The translations under genes were made by a program, and so were the position numbers. This document shows, one piece after another, positions 8,213 through 17,468 of a DNA stretch of 64,000 bases. Under the pieces are notes generated by a model, which was not told the origin of the DNA, did no database searches, and saw only the letters and a list, made by a program, of their open reading frames with translations. The DNA is from Hirschia sp964352025 (GTDB lineage Bacteria; Pseudomonadota; Alphaproteobacteria; Caulobacterales; Hyphomonadaceae). Positions within the stretch are counted from its first letter, which is position 1. Each line of letters opens with the position of its first letter. The DNA lies in assembly GCA_964352025.1 (NCBI GenBank), contig CAYGPZ010000002.1, positions 248,001 to 312,000 on the forward strand, given 5' to 3'.

Positions 8213-9568
8213 TTATACATCTTTGCGGATTTGTTTAAAACGGTCTGTTGTAAGCGCATCCTTGGTCATGATGTATTTTTGCGGAACTTTGTAGGGTTCA
8301 AGATTGCCGCTCAAATGTTGACGAATGGCATTTCGGATTTCTGCGGGTGCTGCATCAACTTTGACTGGACGAATTTTTGCGACGACCGCTGCGCCTAGTA
8401 TGGGATGTTTCTGGCCATATACTGATACTTCTGCAATTTCATCCATTTCGCGAATACAAGCTTCAACTTCTGCGGGAAAAACTTTTTGGCCACCAACATT
8501 GATAATGTCACTGTCGCGGCCAAGAAAGCGAATATATTCCCCGTCTTGCTCGACTTGGTCTCCGGTTTTGAAATATCCGTCCTCAGTAAATGGATTAGGA
8601 GCATTTAAATACCCTACCATAGCTGTATTTGCTTTTATTTCGAACAAACCGTCTCTAATACGCCAGTCATAGCCATCACCGCCAAGCTTAATCCATGTCG
8701 AATTGCTGGATCGTGATTTACTTGGAAGTGCCCCAATTTCAGACGTGCCATATTTTTGTATAATACGAGCATTTAAGAATATTTTTGACACCTGCTCCAG
8801 CGTCGAATGAGGCATCATTTCTGAGCCGTACGTAATAATCTTCAAGCTTGAAAGGTCATGCGCTTCGTAGGCTTTGGATAACAAAAGCAGGTTTAGGAAA
8901 CTTGGTGCAGTAGGGAAGACTTCTACTTTGTGTTTTTCGATCAAAGCACAGACGTCTTTAGGTGCTCGTGATGAAGGTAGAACAAGTGTGCTTGTATTTG
9001 CCAGAGAATATAGAAGGGTATCTATTCCGGCGATGTGATCAAATAATAAGAAGGCGAGTGTTCTTAGATTTTTGCCGGGTTTAGAGAATTTGGAAATCAG
9101 GTTTTCAACATTGTGGACAGCGCCCTTCGGCGTGCCCGTCGAGCCTGAAGAAAAGAAAACCAAGCCAGCGGCATTTATCGAGCGTAATTCGTCAAATAGA
9201 TCGAATTTTCCATCAAAATTGGACTTCGAAAGCGTGTCGGATTCTGTATCTAGTATCCATTGTGCTTTTGATGCTTCACAGAATTCGAGCTCTTTTTCAT
9301 AACTAGAAGGTGCTACGAGTACAGTAATTGCTCGATGTTGAAAGAGGGCGAATAATGCCGATATCGCAGACAAGCTAAAGTCGCCCTTTAAAAGGACGAC
9401 ATCGCCAGAGTCCAGACCATCATCTTTGAATTTTTTAGTCCAGTCTCCTATGGCCTGAAGTAGTTCGCCATAGGAAACATTCGAATCATTACTGACAAAG
9501 GCGGTCTGCGTTATTGTGTCTGATTTTTTCCATTTCGACAGGAAAATATCGTCCACAGACGCAAGCAT
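8213..9568 (-). CDS. AMP-forming acyl ligase (ANL superfamily), compact
   Basis: 451 residues. It activates a carboxylic acid with ATP and probably loads it on the neighbouring carrier protein or CoA. Core motifs are present: the P-loop-like FFSSGSTGTPKGA (about 137-149), YGTSEIG (about 263-269), KTGD (about 328-331) and the hinge region GRDSDIINVGGQKVFP. A lysine in the C-terminal RFKQIRK stretch could be the catalytic one. The chain is shorter than typical acyl-CoA synthetases (500-560). Its ATG directly abuts the TAA of the SDR gene (TAAATG), so translation is coupled. Confidence 0.85.
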   Translation of the reverse strand: MLASVDDIFLSKWKKSDTITQTAFVSNDSNVSYGELLQAIGDWTKKFKDDGLDSGDVVLLKGDFSLSAISALFALFQHRAITVLVAPSSYEKELEFCEASKAQWILDTESDTLSKSNFDGKFDLFDELRSINAAGLVFFSSGSTGTPKGAVHNVENLISKFSKPGKNLRTLAFLLFDHIAGIDTLLYSLANTSTLVLPSSRAPKDVCALIEKHKVEVFPTAPSFLNLLLLSKAYEAHDLSSLKIITYGSEMMPHSTLEQVSKIFLNARIIQKYGTSEIGALPSKSRSSNSTWIKLGGDGYDWRIRDGLFEIKANTAMVGYLNAPNPFTEDGYFKTGDQVEQDGEYIRFLGRDSDIINVGGQKVFPAEVEACIREMDEIAEVSVYGQKHPILGAAVVAKIRPVKVDAAPAEIRNAIRQHLSGNLEPYKVPQKYIMTKDALTTDRFKQIRKDV

Positions 9569-10273
9569 TTAAACGCCTCCAAGATAAATAGTCTGTCCCG
9601 TCACAAAATCGGAATCCTTGTTGATGAAGAATTCGATGACATTAAGAACGTCTCTCATTTCGCCATAGCGCGCGATTGCTTGTCTCGCGATGAGTGAGTC
9701 CATTTTTTCTTGAGGAACTGAGCCGACTAGGTCGGTTGGGACGGGTGTTGGACCAACAGCGTTAACAGTAATTCCTAGTCCAGCAACTTCACGGGCCAAA
9801 ACTTCGGTCAATGATACAACCGCCGCTTTAGACGCTGCATAGACTGCTTCACCTTCCAGTTTGAGCGGTGTAGCAACAGTTGCGAAGTTTACAATCCGTC
9901 CATATTTTTTGCGGCCCATAAGTTTCGCTGCTTCACGGCAAAACAAGAATGTTCCAAAAACGTTTGTTTGAAATATGCGTTCAACCGTAGACTTAGGTGT
10001 GAGCAAAGCGTGGTTCATGCTGGCGATACCAGCATTGTTTAGAAGAATATCTAATCTACCGTGCTTGCGAGATATAGCACGAAGCATTTTGGTGACGCCC
10101 CGTTCATCAGCAACATCCAGACAGTGATGCCCGTAGTTTTCATGCACTAGGTCAGAAGCATCTCGGCTACATCCCTCGACCATATATCCTTGTTCAAGGT
10201 AATGCTCTGCAAGAAAACGACCGATGCCCTTGCGTGTACCGGTAATGGCTATGACTGGAGGCTGTTCGCTCAT
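9569..10273 (-). CDS. Short-chain dehydrogenase/reductase, 3-oxoacyl-ACP reductase-like
   Basis: 234 residues with a Rossmann fold. The cofactor motif TGTRKGIG (about 12-19) and NNAG (about 80-83) are visible, as is the active-site YAASK. The position 13 residues before the catalytic Tyr, usually Ser, reads Thr (VNFATVA), a conservative change. The likely reaction is NAD(P)H-dependent reduction of a beta-ketoacyl group on the adjacent carrier protein, as in FabG. It overlaps the acyl carrier protein gene by 4 bp (ATGA) and abuts the acyl ligase gene. The pathway product is unknown. Confidence 0.85.
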   Translation of the reverse strand: MSEQPPVIAITGTRKGIGRFLAEHYLEQGYMVEGCSRDASDLVHENYGHHCLDVADERGVTKMLRAISRKHGRLDILLNNAGIASMNHALLTPKSTVERIFQTNVFGTFLFCREAAKLMGRKKYGRIVNFATVATPLKLEGEAVYAASKAAVVSLTEVLAREVAGLGITVNAVGPTPVPTDLVGSVPQEKMDSLIARQAIARYGEMRDVLNVIEFFINKDSDFVTGQTIYLGGV

Positions 10274-10587
10274 TGTGCGCTTTCTTCTGTTTGATTTGCA
10301 ACTTCAACTGCATATTCTGCCAAAGCAGAAACAGAGCGATAGGGGCTGCGTTTGCGAGACATTGCAGATTCACTGGCCAATACAAGCTCTGCACCAGTAA
10401 GGTCCATAATGTGTTGTTCTGCTGCCATTACCAAGTTCACGAGGCCCAATGAATCCAGCATGCCACCTTCGGCAAATAGAATGGCATCATCCGATTTGGA
10501 AACTTGCTTATCTTCTGGAAGTTGAAGGTTGATTTCGTCAATTGCGTTGAAGATAGCTTGAGTTGCTGTTGAAGTTTCTAAACTCAT
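10270..10587 (-). CDS. Acyl carrier protein-like protein
   Basis: 105 residues, small and acidic. The phosphopantetheine attachment motif is visible as LDSLGLV with Ser at about 46, within the usual four-helix carrier pattern. It is longer than FabD-pathway AcpP (about 78) and has an Arg/Lys patch (SRKRSPYRS, about 77-85), so it is a specialised carrier rather than the housekeeping ACP. A clear ribosome site (AGGAAACGGGG) precedes the ATG. Flanking genes encode the enzymes expected to load, reduce and release its acyl cargo. Confidence 0.8.
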   Translation of the reverse strand: MSLETSTATQAIFNAIDEINLQLPEDKQVSKSDDAILFAEGGMLDSLGLVNLVMAAEQHIMDLTGAELVLASESAMSRKRSPYRSVSALAEYAVEVANQTEESAQ

Positions 10588-10660
10588 TCCCCGTTTCCTA
10601 TTTTGTGTAATGATTTTAGTGGATCATCATTCATGAATAATTAAAGCCCAGTTCCAGTTG

Positions 10661-11353
10661 TTATTGTGTATCTGGATTCTCTGGATTTGCCTTGGGTATG
10701 ACTCGAGGGGGAGGAACAAACAAGGTCCTGTTTGATGGAATATTGGAAGATATTGTGCAATTAGGGCCAATTGATACATCATCGCCTATTGTTATGTTCC
10801 CCATAACAACCGTTCCTGGGCCAAATTCTACGCGGCTACCAATATATGGGCCTTCACCTTCGACCCATTCTGCACCCTGCCCAAACGTAACTGAATGGCG
10901 TATGATGACGTCATCTTCAATCTTTGCGTATCTGTGTATCACTATTCCATGCTGATGTACGAGTTGTAGGCGTCGTCCTACCTGCACAGTTTTGTAAATT
11001 TCAATACCATAGAAATTACAAATATATCGAAATCCTATTTCATAAAAAAACTTAGCTATCGACTTGATGATACCGTCACCCAAATTGTCGACGCGCGTAC
11101 CAAATCTATAAACAACCATGGCCTGAAAACCAGGTGAGAAGAAAGTACGTCGATGAGTGTTGTAATCTTCCTTTATAAGAGAGAGCAGGCCCATTTCTCT
11201 TACAAGATCTCTTCCAAGCAATATTGTCGGTGCGCTTGCTTGTGTTGTTTCTGCTGTTGATTGGTGTGGGGTTGAATCCGTCGCCTCATTTGAACCGGAG
11301 CTGCTCTTTGGAGAAGACTGTTCTAGTTCAGATGATAAAATCTCTTTGGTCAT
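10661..11353 (-). CDS. Hexapeptide-repeat acyltransferase, serine acetyltransferase-like
   Basis: 230 residues. The first 45 residues are Ser/Thr/Glu-rich and probably disordered. A helical region follows, then a left-handed beta-helix with hexapeptide repeats (IEDDVIIRHSVTFG, IGSRVEFGPG, ITIGDDVSIGPN). HQHGIVIH (about 132-139) contains the His usually catalytic in CysE-like enzymes. It transfers an acyl group, typically acetyl, from CoA. As first gene of an operon with a carrier protein and acyl ligase it more likely decorates a sugar, amino acid or lipid than makes O-acetylserine for cysteine; that is inference from context. 73 bp separate it from the carrier protein gene. Confidence 0.75.
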   Translation of the reverse strand: MTKEILSSELEQSSPKSSSGSNEATDSTPHQSTAETTQASAPTILLGRDLVREMGLLSLIKEDYNTHRRTFFSPGFQAMVVYRFGTRVDNLGDGIIKSIAKFFYEIGFRYICNFYGIEIYKTVQVGRRLQLVHQHGIVIHRYAKIEDDVIIRHSVTFGQGAEWVEGEGPYIGSRVEFGPGTVVMGNITIGDDVSIGPNCTISSNIPSNRTLFVPPPRVIPKANPENPDTQ

Positions 11354-11958
11354 AACGATTAAGTGCTAATGCTCCCTTTGATTATGCCAACTATATACTT
11401 TTTTTACGAGTTTGTCATTATTTTGTACATCTAAATAATAGCTAATTAGCTAATAAATTCAATATATTATGTGTTTGTTGGTTAATTCTAAAATTCTATA
11501 TTGAGTTAAGTGAATATGAGAAAGTGCTGCTCATGAAACGATCACTTTTTTATTCGGGTGGTTAATTATATGGCGCACCTCTTTATTTTGCCTCTTCGTG
11601 GAGAGTATTGGTAGGAAAACACCCGTTGAGCGCCTAATTCTTGTGCTTAATCACCAATGCTGGCGAAGATGTCTGCGACTAATTAAGTGATCCGAGGTCG
11701 GATTGTGATGAGAACAATTTTAGAAAATTGTTCGAGAAGCTTCAAAGTTTCAGATTGCCCTTTTCAATAGGGCGTTAAATCGCACAATTCATTAATATCG
11801 TGACCGAGGTAATCCGTCTTGCGTAGGCAAATCCAGAATTTTCCAATTTTACTTAAATTTGATGTCCGTTGGGAGCTTGTTGACTGGATCAGTGCATTTG
11901 ATTCAGAGATCCTCATTTTTCCAAACAATGCCCCCCACTTCCTAAGGAAGCGAATAAA
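11354..11958. other. Divergent intergenic region with the long nirB leader
   Basis: This 605-base gap separates the acyltransferase operon (leftward) from nirB (rightward). The left third is very AT-rich and holds the perfect palindrome TAGCTAATTAGCTA (11439-11452). From about 11655 the sequence is rich in dyads: the two-hairpin element (11659-11706); arms GAACAATTTT/AAAATTGTTC at 11712-11733; and GCCCT/AGGGC at 11757-11773. A weak GGATC/GATCC hairpin lies at 11886-11912 with TTTTT at 11916-11920. An AAGGAAG ribosome site (11944-11950) precedes nirB. I see no gene. Confidence 0.6.
11659..11706 (+). promoter_or_regulatory. Two-hairpin leader element, candidate NasT (ANTAR) RNA target, nirB operon
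   Basis: Hairpin 1 has arms GCTGGC (11659-11664) and GTCTGC (11671-11676) around the loop GAAGAT; it includes one G-T wobble and one T-T mismatch. After a 10-nt linker, hairpin 2 has arms GTGATCC (11687-11693) and GGATTGT (11700-11706) around the loop GAGGTC; three outer pairs are wobbles. Paired stem-loops with six-base loops are the known target of ANTAR antiterminators such as NasT. The same arrangement occurs before nrtA and before the porin-nasT-nasS operon. An alternative hairpin (ATTGT/ACAAT, 11702-11718) shares the 3' arm of hairpin 2 and is followed by T residues, which could be the competing structure. Confidence 0.55.
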
Positions 11959-14403
11959 ATGACAAAACCAAGACTTGTCGTCATTGGGAATGGTATGGCC
12001 CCAGGCCGTGCTCTAGAATCCCTTTTTGATGCTGCGCCAGACGCTTATGAAGTTATAATCTTCAACGCTGAGCCACGTGTAAACTATAACCGTATTATGC
12101 TCTCGCCAGTGCTGTCGGGTGAGCAGAGCTTTGAAGATATTATTATTCACGGTGATGACTGGTATGACGAGCATAACATCACATTGCATCGTGGTGCTCG
12201 TGTGACCGAGATAAATCGAGAAGCTAAGACTGTGACTTCGGCTTCGGGTGTTACAGAAGCTTATGACAAATTGATTATCGCTACTGGTTCTAATCCTTTC
12301 ATAATCCCATGTCCGGGGCACAAGCTCGAAGGTGTTCTGGCTTATCGCGATCTAGATGACGTCGATAAGATGATTGATTATTCCAACAAAGAGAATGCAA
12401 GCGCCGTTGTTATTGGTGGTGGGCTTCTCGGTCTGGAAGCGGCCGCCGGTCTGAAAATGCAAGGAATGGACGTAACCGTTCTTCACTTGATGCCAACTTT
12501 GATGGAGCGTCAGCTCGATCCATCCGCTGGTTACCTACTTGAGAAGGAATTATCGTCTCGTGGTATCAACATTATCACGAAAGCGAACACCAAAGAGATC
12601 TTTGGAACTGATAGGGTCGAGGGCGTTCGTTTGGAAGACGGAACAGAAATCAAAGCGGATACAGTCATTATGGCTGTGGGAATTCGTCCAAGTGTCGAGT
12701 TGGCTAAAGATGCTGGTTTGGAAGTTGGTCGAGGTATTGTTGTTTCTCCGACTATGCAGACATCAGATCCTTATATTTACTCTGTCGGTGAGTGTGTTGA
12801 GTTTGAAGGTAATGTCTACGGGCTGGTTGCTCCCTTATATGAACAAGCACGAATTCTCGGAAGAACGCTAGCAGGTGAAGCGGATCATGCGTTTGCGCAC
12901 TCTGAAACATCTACGAAACTTAAAGTAACAGGTGTTGATCTGTTCTCAGCTGGTGACTTTGCCGAAGGCGAGAACCGCGAAGAGATAGTATTCCGTGACG
13001 CATCACGAGGTATCTACAAACGTTTGGTTCTTGAAGAAAACCGTTTGGTTGGAGCGGTGCTTTACGGTGAAACAGCTGATGGGGCTTGGTTCTTCCAGAA
13101 GATCAAAGAGGGTGAAGAGATTCCTGACGATGAACGGGAAAACCTGATTTTTGGTCAAAACTTTGCGGGAGCAGCTCCGCTGGACCCCATGGAGGCCGTT
13201 GCAGCCTTGCCGGATGATGCGGAAATCTGTGGCTGTAACGGCATATCCAAAGGAAACATTGTTTCTGCGATTGAAAAAGAAAACCTAACAGACCTTGCTG
13301 GTGTGCGTGCATGTACGAAAGCATCGTCATCATGTGGTACATGTACTGGTCTTGTCGAGCAATTGCTTGCATGGAAATTGGGAGATGCCTTTGAGGCGAA
13401 TTCCGTTCCAACCGTCTGTGGTTGTACCGATTTAAGCAATGACGAAGTGCGACGTCTTATCGTTATAAAAGAGTTGAAATCAATTCCCGCTGTTATGCAG
13501 GAATTAGGGTGGAAAACGTCATGTGGTTGTGCCAAATGTCGTCCTGCTTTGAACTACTACCTCTTGTCGACATGGCCTGGTGAGTATGTAGATGATGCTC
13601 AATCACGTTTTGTGAACGAGCGCGTGCACGCAAACATTCAGAAAGACGGAACTTACTCTGTTATCCCTCGTATGTGGGGTGGTATGACATCTTCCAAAGA
13701 GCTACGCGCTATTGCGGATGTCGTTGATAAGTTTGAGATCCCGACGGTTAAAGTGACGGGTGGTCAGCGTATCGACTTATTAGGCGTTAAGAAAGAAGAC
13801 CTTCCTGCAGTTTGGGGCGACCTGAATGATGCAGGCATGGTTTCTGGACATGCTTATGCAAAAGGTCTTCGGACCGTGAAAACATGTGTTGGAACAGATT
13901 GGTGTCGTGTGGGGACGCAGGACTCAACGGGGCTTGGTATTAAGCTTGAGCGTATTATGTGGGGTAGTTGGACGCCGCACAAAATAAAAGTCGCTGTATC
14001 AGGTTGTCCAAGAAACTGTGCAGAAGCGACATGTAAAGATATTGGCGTGATCTGTGTGGATTCTGGATATGAACTTCACTTTGCAGGTGCTGCTGGTATG
14101 CACATTCAAGGTACGGAAATCCTCTGTAAATTGAAAACAGAAGAAGAAGTTATTGAATATTCGTGTGCTCTGTTACAGCTATACCGCGAGCAAGCATGGT
14201 ATCTTGACCGTATCTATAAATGGGCGGAACGCGTTGGTCTTGATAAGGTCCGCGAGCAAATCGTAGACGACGAAGAAAACCGTAAAGCTCTTTATGAGCG
14301 CTTCTTGTACTCACAGAGTTTTGCCCAGATTGATCCATGGAAAGAGCGCGCAAGTGAAGGCGTTGCAGCCCATGAATTTAAAGCACTAGAACCAGCGGAG
14401 TAA
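11959..14403 (+). CDS. nirB: Assimilatory nitrite reductase, large subunit (NAD(P)H)
   Basis: 814 residues. It reduces nitrite to ammonium in the cytoplasm with NAD(P)H, FAD, iron-sulfur centres and siroheme. Domains in order: FAD-binding Rossmann fold (IGNGMAPG, 9-16), NAD-binding fold (VIGGGLLGLE, about 151-160), a BFD-like [2Fe-2S] region with CGC...CGTC cysteines (about 423-460) and a second Cys-rich pair (about 490-525), then the ferredoxin/siroheme reductase domain. The siroheme/4Fe-4S ligands are seen as CVGTDWC (from about 643) and SGCPRNC (from about 682). Length matches NirB (about 800-850). First gene of nirB-nirD-nasA-cobA, preceded by a 250-nt leader with a candidate NasT target. 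Confidence 0.96.
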   Translation: MTKPRLVVIGNGMAPGRALESLFDAAPDAYEVIIFNAEPRVNYNRIMLSPVLSGEQSFEDIIIHGDDWYDEHNITLHRGARVTEINREAKTVTSASGVTEAYDKLIIATGSNPFIIPCPGHKLEGVLAYRDLDDVDKMIDYSNKENASAVVIGGGLLGLEAAAGLKMQGMDVTVLHLMPTLMERQLDPSAGYLLEKELSSRGINIITKANTKEIFGTDRVEGVRLEDGTEIKADTVIMAVGIRPSVELAKDAGLEVGRGIVVSPTMQTSDPYIYSVGECVEFEGNVYGLVAPLYEQARILGRTLAGEADHAFAHSETSTKLKVTGVDLFSAGDFAEGENREEIVFRDASRGIYKRLVLEENRLVGAVLYGETADGAWFFQKIKEGEEIPDDERENLIFGQNFAGAAPLDPMEAVAALPDDAEICGCNGISKGNIVSAIEKENLTDLAGVRACTKASSSCGTCTGLVEQLLAWKLGDAFEANSVPTVCGCTDLSNDEVRRLIVIKELKSIPAVMQELGWKTSCGCAKCRPALNYYLLSTWPGEYVDDAQSRFVNERVHANIQKDGTYSVIPRMWGGMTSSKELRAIADVVDKFEIPTVKVTGGQRIDLLGVKKEDLPAVWGDLNDAGMVSGHAYAKGLRTVKTCVGTDWCRVGTQDSTGLGIKLERIMWGSWTPHKIKVAVSGCPRNCAEATCKDIGVICVDSGYELHFAGAAGMHIQGTEILCKLKTEEEVIEYSCALLQLYREQAWYLDRIYKWAERVGLDKVREQIVDDEENRKALYERFLYSQSFAQIDPWKERASEGVAAHEFKALEPAE

Positions 14404-14744
14404 TGATTATGGATGGAAACGTTATTGCGTCCAACTGGGTAGATGTTTGCGCACTGGAGGATATTCCAGTGCGTGGTGCACGTCGCATGAAATGGCAGGG
14501 TCAAGAGCTGGGTGTGTTCCGCACATCTTCGCACGATGTCTATGTCATTGAAAATAAATGCCCGCATAAGCAGGGCCCACTCAGTGAGGGGATTGTACAT
14601 GATACTGGTGTGACATGCCCGCTGCACAACTTTGTTATCGACCTGCCGACAGGGCAAGCGCGTGGTGCTGATGAAGGGTGTGTGAAGACATTCCCAGTAG
14701 AAGTAAAAGATGGCCGCGTGCTCGTCGATGTTGGAGCCGCATAG
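14403..14744 (+). CDS. nirD: Assimilatory nitrite reductase, small subunit (Rieske-type)
   Basis: 113 residues. It partners NirB. The fold is a Rieske-like ferredoxin: CPHKQGPLSEG (about 52-62) and CPLHNFVIDLPTG (about 74-86) keep a Cys-His spacing like a [2Fe-2S] site, although many NirD proteins do not hold a cluster. Its ATG overlaps the nirB stop by one base (TAATG), so the two subunits are translationally coupled. Codons 1 and 3 are both ATG; the first is used here because of the overlap. Confidence 0.93.
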   Translation: MIMDGNVIASNWVDVCALEDIPVRGARRMKWQGQELGVFRTSSHDVYVIENKCPHKQGPLSEGIVHDTGVTCPLHNFVIDLPTGQARGADEGCVKTFPVEVKDGRVLVDVGAA

Positions 14745-14747
14745 CAA

Positions 14748-17468
14748 ATGCCATTTGATGACGATTCCAAGAAGTTAAGTCCCAAAGAAACTGCAACAAC
14801 CTGTCCCTATTGTGGGGTAGGTTGCGGTGTGCTGGTAACACCGTCGGAAGACGGTCAGTCAGCGAAAATTGAAGGAGATGAAAAACATCCTTCTAATTTT
14901 GGGAGACTTTGTTCAAAGGGATCGGCATTGGGTGAAACGCTCACTTTTGAAGAGCGTTTATTGAACCCTATTGTCCACGGCAAAGAAGAAAACTGGGACA
15001 CTGCGCTTGATTTGGTAGCTGGTCGGTTTGCTCAAACTATCGCAGAACATGGCCCAGATAGCGTCGCCTTTTATGTTTCTGGGCAGTGTCTGACAGAAGA
15101 TTATTACATTGCGAATAAGTTGATGAAGGGCTTTATCGGCTCTTCCAATATCGACACAAATTCCCGATTATGTATGGCGTCCTCCGTGGCTGGACATAAG
15201 CGTGCCTTTGGTACCGATACAGTTCCAGGATGTTACGAGGATTTGGATTTATCCGATCTGGTTATTCTTGTCGGATCCAATTTCGCTTGGTGCCATCCAG
15301 TGCTTCATCAGAGACTTCTTTCAGCAAAAGAACAACGTGGCACCAAGATTGTCGTCATAGACCCGCGTGAGACCGCCACAACTGAAGCGGCTGATCTTCA
15401 TTTGGCAATAAAATCTGGCGCGGACGTCGCATTGTTTAATGCGCTATTTGCTCATCTGGCTTCATCAGATGTCTACAATACTGAATTTGTTGCAGAACAC
15501 ACAGAAGGAATGGCGAAAGCGCTGGTAACAGCACAATCCGTATCTTTGGAGAAGACAGCTAAAGTTACCGGTTTAACGATAGAGCAGCTGAAATCATTCT
15601 TTGATTTGGTGACGAATACTGAACGTACGATGACGGTTTATTCACAGGGCGTGAATCAGTCATCTGCAGGTACTGACAAAGTAAATGCCATCCTCAATTG
15701 TCATTTAGTGACAGGACGTATTGGTAAGCCGGGTATGGGGCCGTTTTCGATCACAGGCCAACCAAATGCTATGGGGGGCCGTGAAGTAGGTGGGCTGGCC
15801 AATCAATTGGCCGTGCACATGGATTTTGATCCCGTAAGTTTAGACAAAGTCCAACGGTTCTGGGATGCGCCTAATCTATCACAAGGCCAAGGCCTAAAAG
15901 CGGTAGATATGTTTGATGCGATTGCTGATGGTAAGATCAAAGCTCTATGGGTTATGGCAACCAATCCGGCTGTTTCTATGCCGAATGCTGATAAAGTGAG
16001 TCAGGCGATTGCTGATTGTCCATTCGTCGTGGTTTCAGACGTTGTAGACAGCAGTGACACAGTTAAATTGGCCGACGTAAAACTGCCCGCGACCGGATGG
16101 GGCGAGAAAACGGGTACGGTTACGAACTCTGAACGACGGATTTCTCGTCAACGAAGCTTTTTAAAGCCTGCTGGCCAAGCGCGTCATGACTGGGACATTA
16201 TGTGTGATGTTGCGCGCCGTATGGGGTTTGATGGATTTGATTTTGAGGGCACCGATGAGGTATTTAAAGAATACGCCGCAATGTCGGCATTTGAGAATAA
16301 TGGCAGCCGAGACTTTGATATTGGCGGATTAGAGAACATATCCAAGACTGAATATAATGAGCTGGAGCCGTTCCAGTGGCCATTGCCCAGCAAGAGAGAG
16401 GCGACGGACGCGCCAAAGCGCTTTTTTGCTGATGGGCAATTCTATACACCCAATAAAAAAGCACGTTTTATCGATACGCCTTTTCGGGATACGCAAACCC
16501 GTACGAATGCTGAGTTTGATGTTGTTTTAAATACCGGGCGTATTCGGGACCATTGGCATACAATGACGCGGACGGGTAAAACGCAGCGTCTTTCAACGCA
16601 CAATGCAGAGCCCTTCCTTGAACTCAACCTATATGATGCGGATCGCTTAGGTCTAAAAGACGCTGATATAGCAGTTGTGAAAAGCAAATGGGGAAGTGCG
16701 CATTTACGTGTAGTTGTCACAGACCGCCTATCAAAAGGCTCTGCATTTGCGCCAATTCACTGGACAGAACGCTTTTCCTCTAAAGGCTGTATCGATGGTG
16801 TCGTCGGTCCCTATGTGGATCCGGTGTCGGGGCAACCCGAAATGAAGTTTACGCCAGTGACAGTTCGAAAGATGCGCTTGAACTGGTGGTCATATCTCGT
16901 CTCTGATGTCGAACCTGATTACGAATTGCTTTCTAAATCTTCATACTGGGCGGTTGCACGTCGAGGCGATGGCTGGAGCGTTGAATTTGCCGGAGAGACA
17001 AGTGGCCTTGAAATGGAAAGCTATTTTCAAGCTTTGGCTAAGTCAGCTGATCAAGAAGAAGTTTTATCGTATTCAGATTCTCAAAATGGAAACCTGCGCC
17101 GCGCGGTACTATCTCCTACTGGTGAATTAAAAAGTTATGTCATTGTTTCTTGTCAAGGGCCTGTCGAGGCAGATCGAGCTTGGCTTGGCCAAACTTTAGG
17201 CAAAGCGATAGATGCACAGACGAGGTTGAGCTTACTCGCTGGACGTCCTCCGCTTGGGCAAGCTAGTGGTAAGATTATATGTTCTTGTATGGGCATTGGG
17301 TCCGGAGAGATAAATAAAGCTATTTGTGCGGGTGCAGATACTGTTGCAGCGGTTGGCTGTAAAACAAGTGCGGGCACTAATTGCGGGTCATGTAAGCCTG
17401 AAATAGCAAAACTTTTGTCCGACTATTTCGAGGCACAAGAAAAAGACCAAATGGAAGCTGCCGAATGA
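14748..17468 (+). CDS. nasA: Assimilatory nitrate reductase, catalytic molybdenum subunit
   Basis: 906 residues. It reduces nitrate to nitrite in the cytoplasm using bis-MGD molybdenum cofactor. The N-terminal 4Fe-4S site shows C19, C22, C26 and C55 (CPYCGVGC ... LCSKG). The body is the molybdopterin oxidoreductase fold with SRLCMASS near the Mo site (about 139-146) and a C-terminal dinucleotide-binding domain (about 585-700). The last 60 residues carry a BFD-like [2Fe-2S] domain (CSCMGIG ... CKTSAGTNCGSC), common in NasA proteins that take electrons from a separate reductase. No NasB/NasC-type reductase gene is adjacent. The gene starts 3 bp after nirD. Confidence 0.95.
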   Translation: MPFDDDSKKLSPKETATTCPYCGVGCGVLVTPSEDGQSAKIEGDEKHPSNFGRLCSKGSALGETLTFEERLLNPIVHGKEENWDTALDLVAGRFAQTIAEHGPDSVAFYVSGQCLTEDYYIANKLMKGFIGSSNIDTNSRLCMASSVAGHKRAFGTDTVPGCYEDLDLSDLVILVGSNFAWCHPVLHQRLLSAKEQRGTKIVVIDPRETATTEAADLHLAIKSGADVALFNALFAHLASSDVYNTEFVAEHTEGMAKALVTAQSVSLEKTAKVTGLTIEQLKSFFDLVTNTERTMTVYSQGVNQSSAGTDKVNAILNCHLVTGRIGKPGMGPFSITGQPNAMGGREVGGLANQLAVHMDFDPVSLDKVQRFWDAPNLSQGQGLKAVDMFDAIADGKIKALWVMATNPAVSMPNADKVSQAIADCPFVVVSDVVDSSDTVKLADVKLPATGWGEKTGTVTNSERRISRQRSFLKPAGQARHDWDIMCDVARRMGFDGFDFEGTDEVFKEYAAMSAFENNGSRDFDIGGLENISKTEYNELEPFQWPLPSKREATDAPKRFFADGQFYTPNKKARFIDTPFRDTQTRTNAEFDVVLNTGRIRDHWHTMTRTGKTQRLSTHNAEPFLELNLYDADRLGLKDADIAVVKSKWGSAHLRVVVTDRLSKGSAFAPIHWTERFSSKGCIDGVVGPYVDPVSGQPEMKFTPVTVRKMRLNWWSYLVSDVEPDYELLSKSSYWAVARRGDGWSVEFAGETSGLEMESYFQALAKSADQEEVLSYSDSQNGNLRRAVLSPTGELKSYVIVSCQGPVEADRAWLGQTLGKAIDAQTRLSLLAGRPPLGQASGKIICSCMGIGSGEINKAICAGADTVAAVGCKTSAGTNCGSCKPEIAKLLSDYFEAQEKDQMEAAE

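Noticed and set aside
11660..11676. Sigma-54-like element (TGGC ... TGC) upstream of nirB
   Set aside because: The distance between the GG and GC pairs is one base too long for a -24/-12 promoter, and the same bases form hairpin 1 of the leader element.
11712..11733. Perfect AT-rich inverted repeat in the nirB leader as part of the NasT target
   Set aside because: Its loop (TTAGAA) does not match the GANGNY loops shared by the other hairpins. It may be part of the competing terminator instead.
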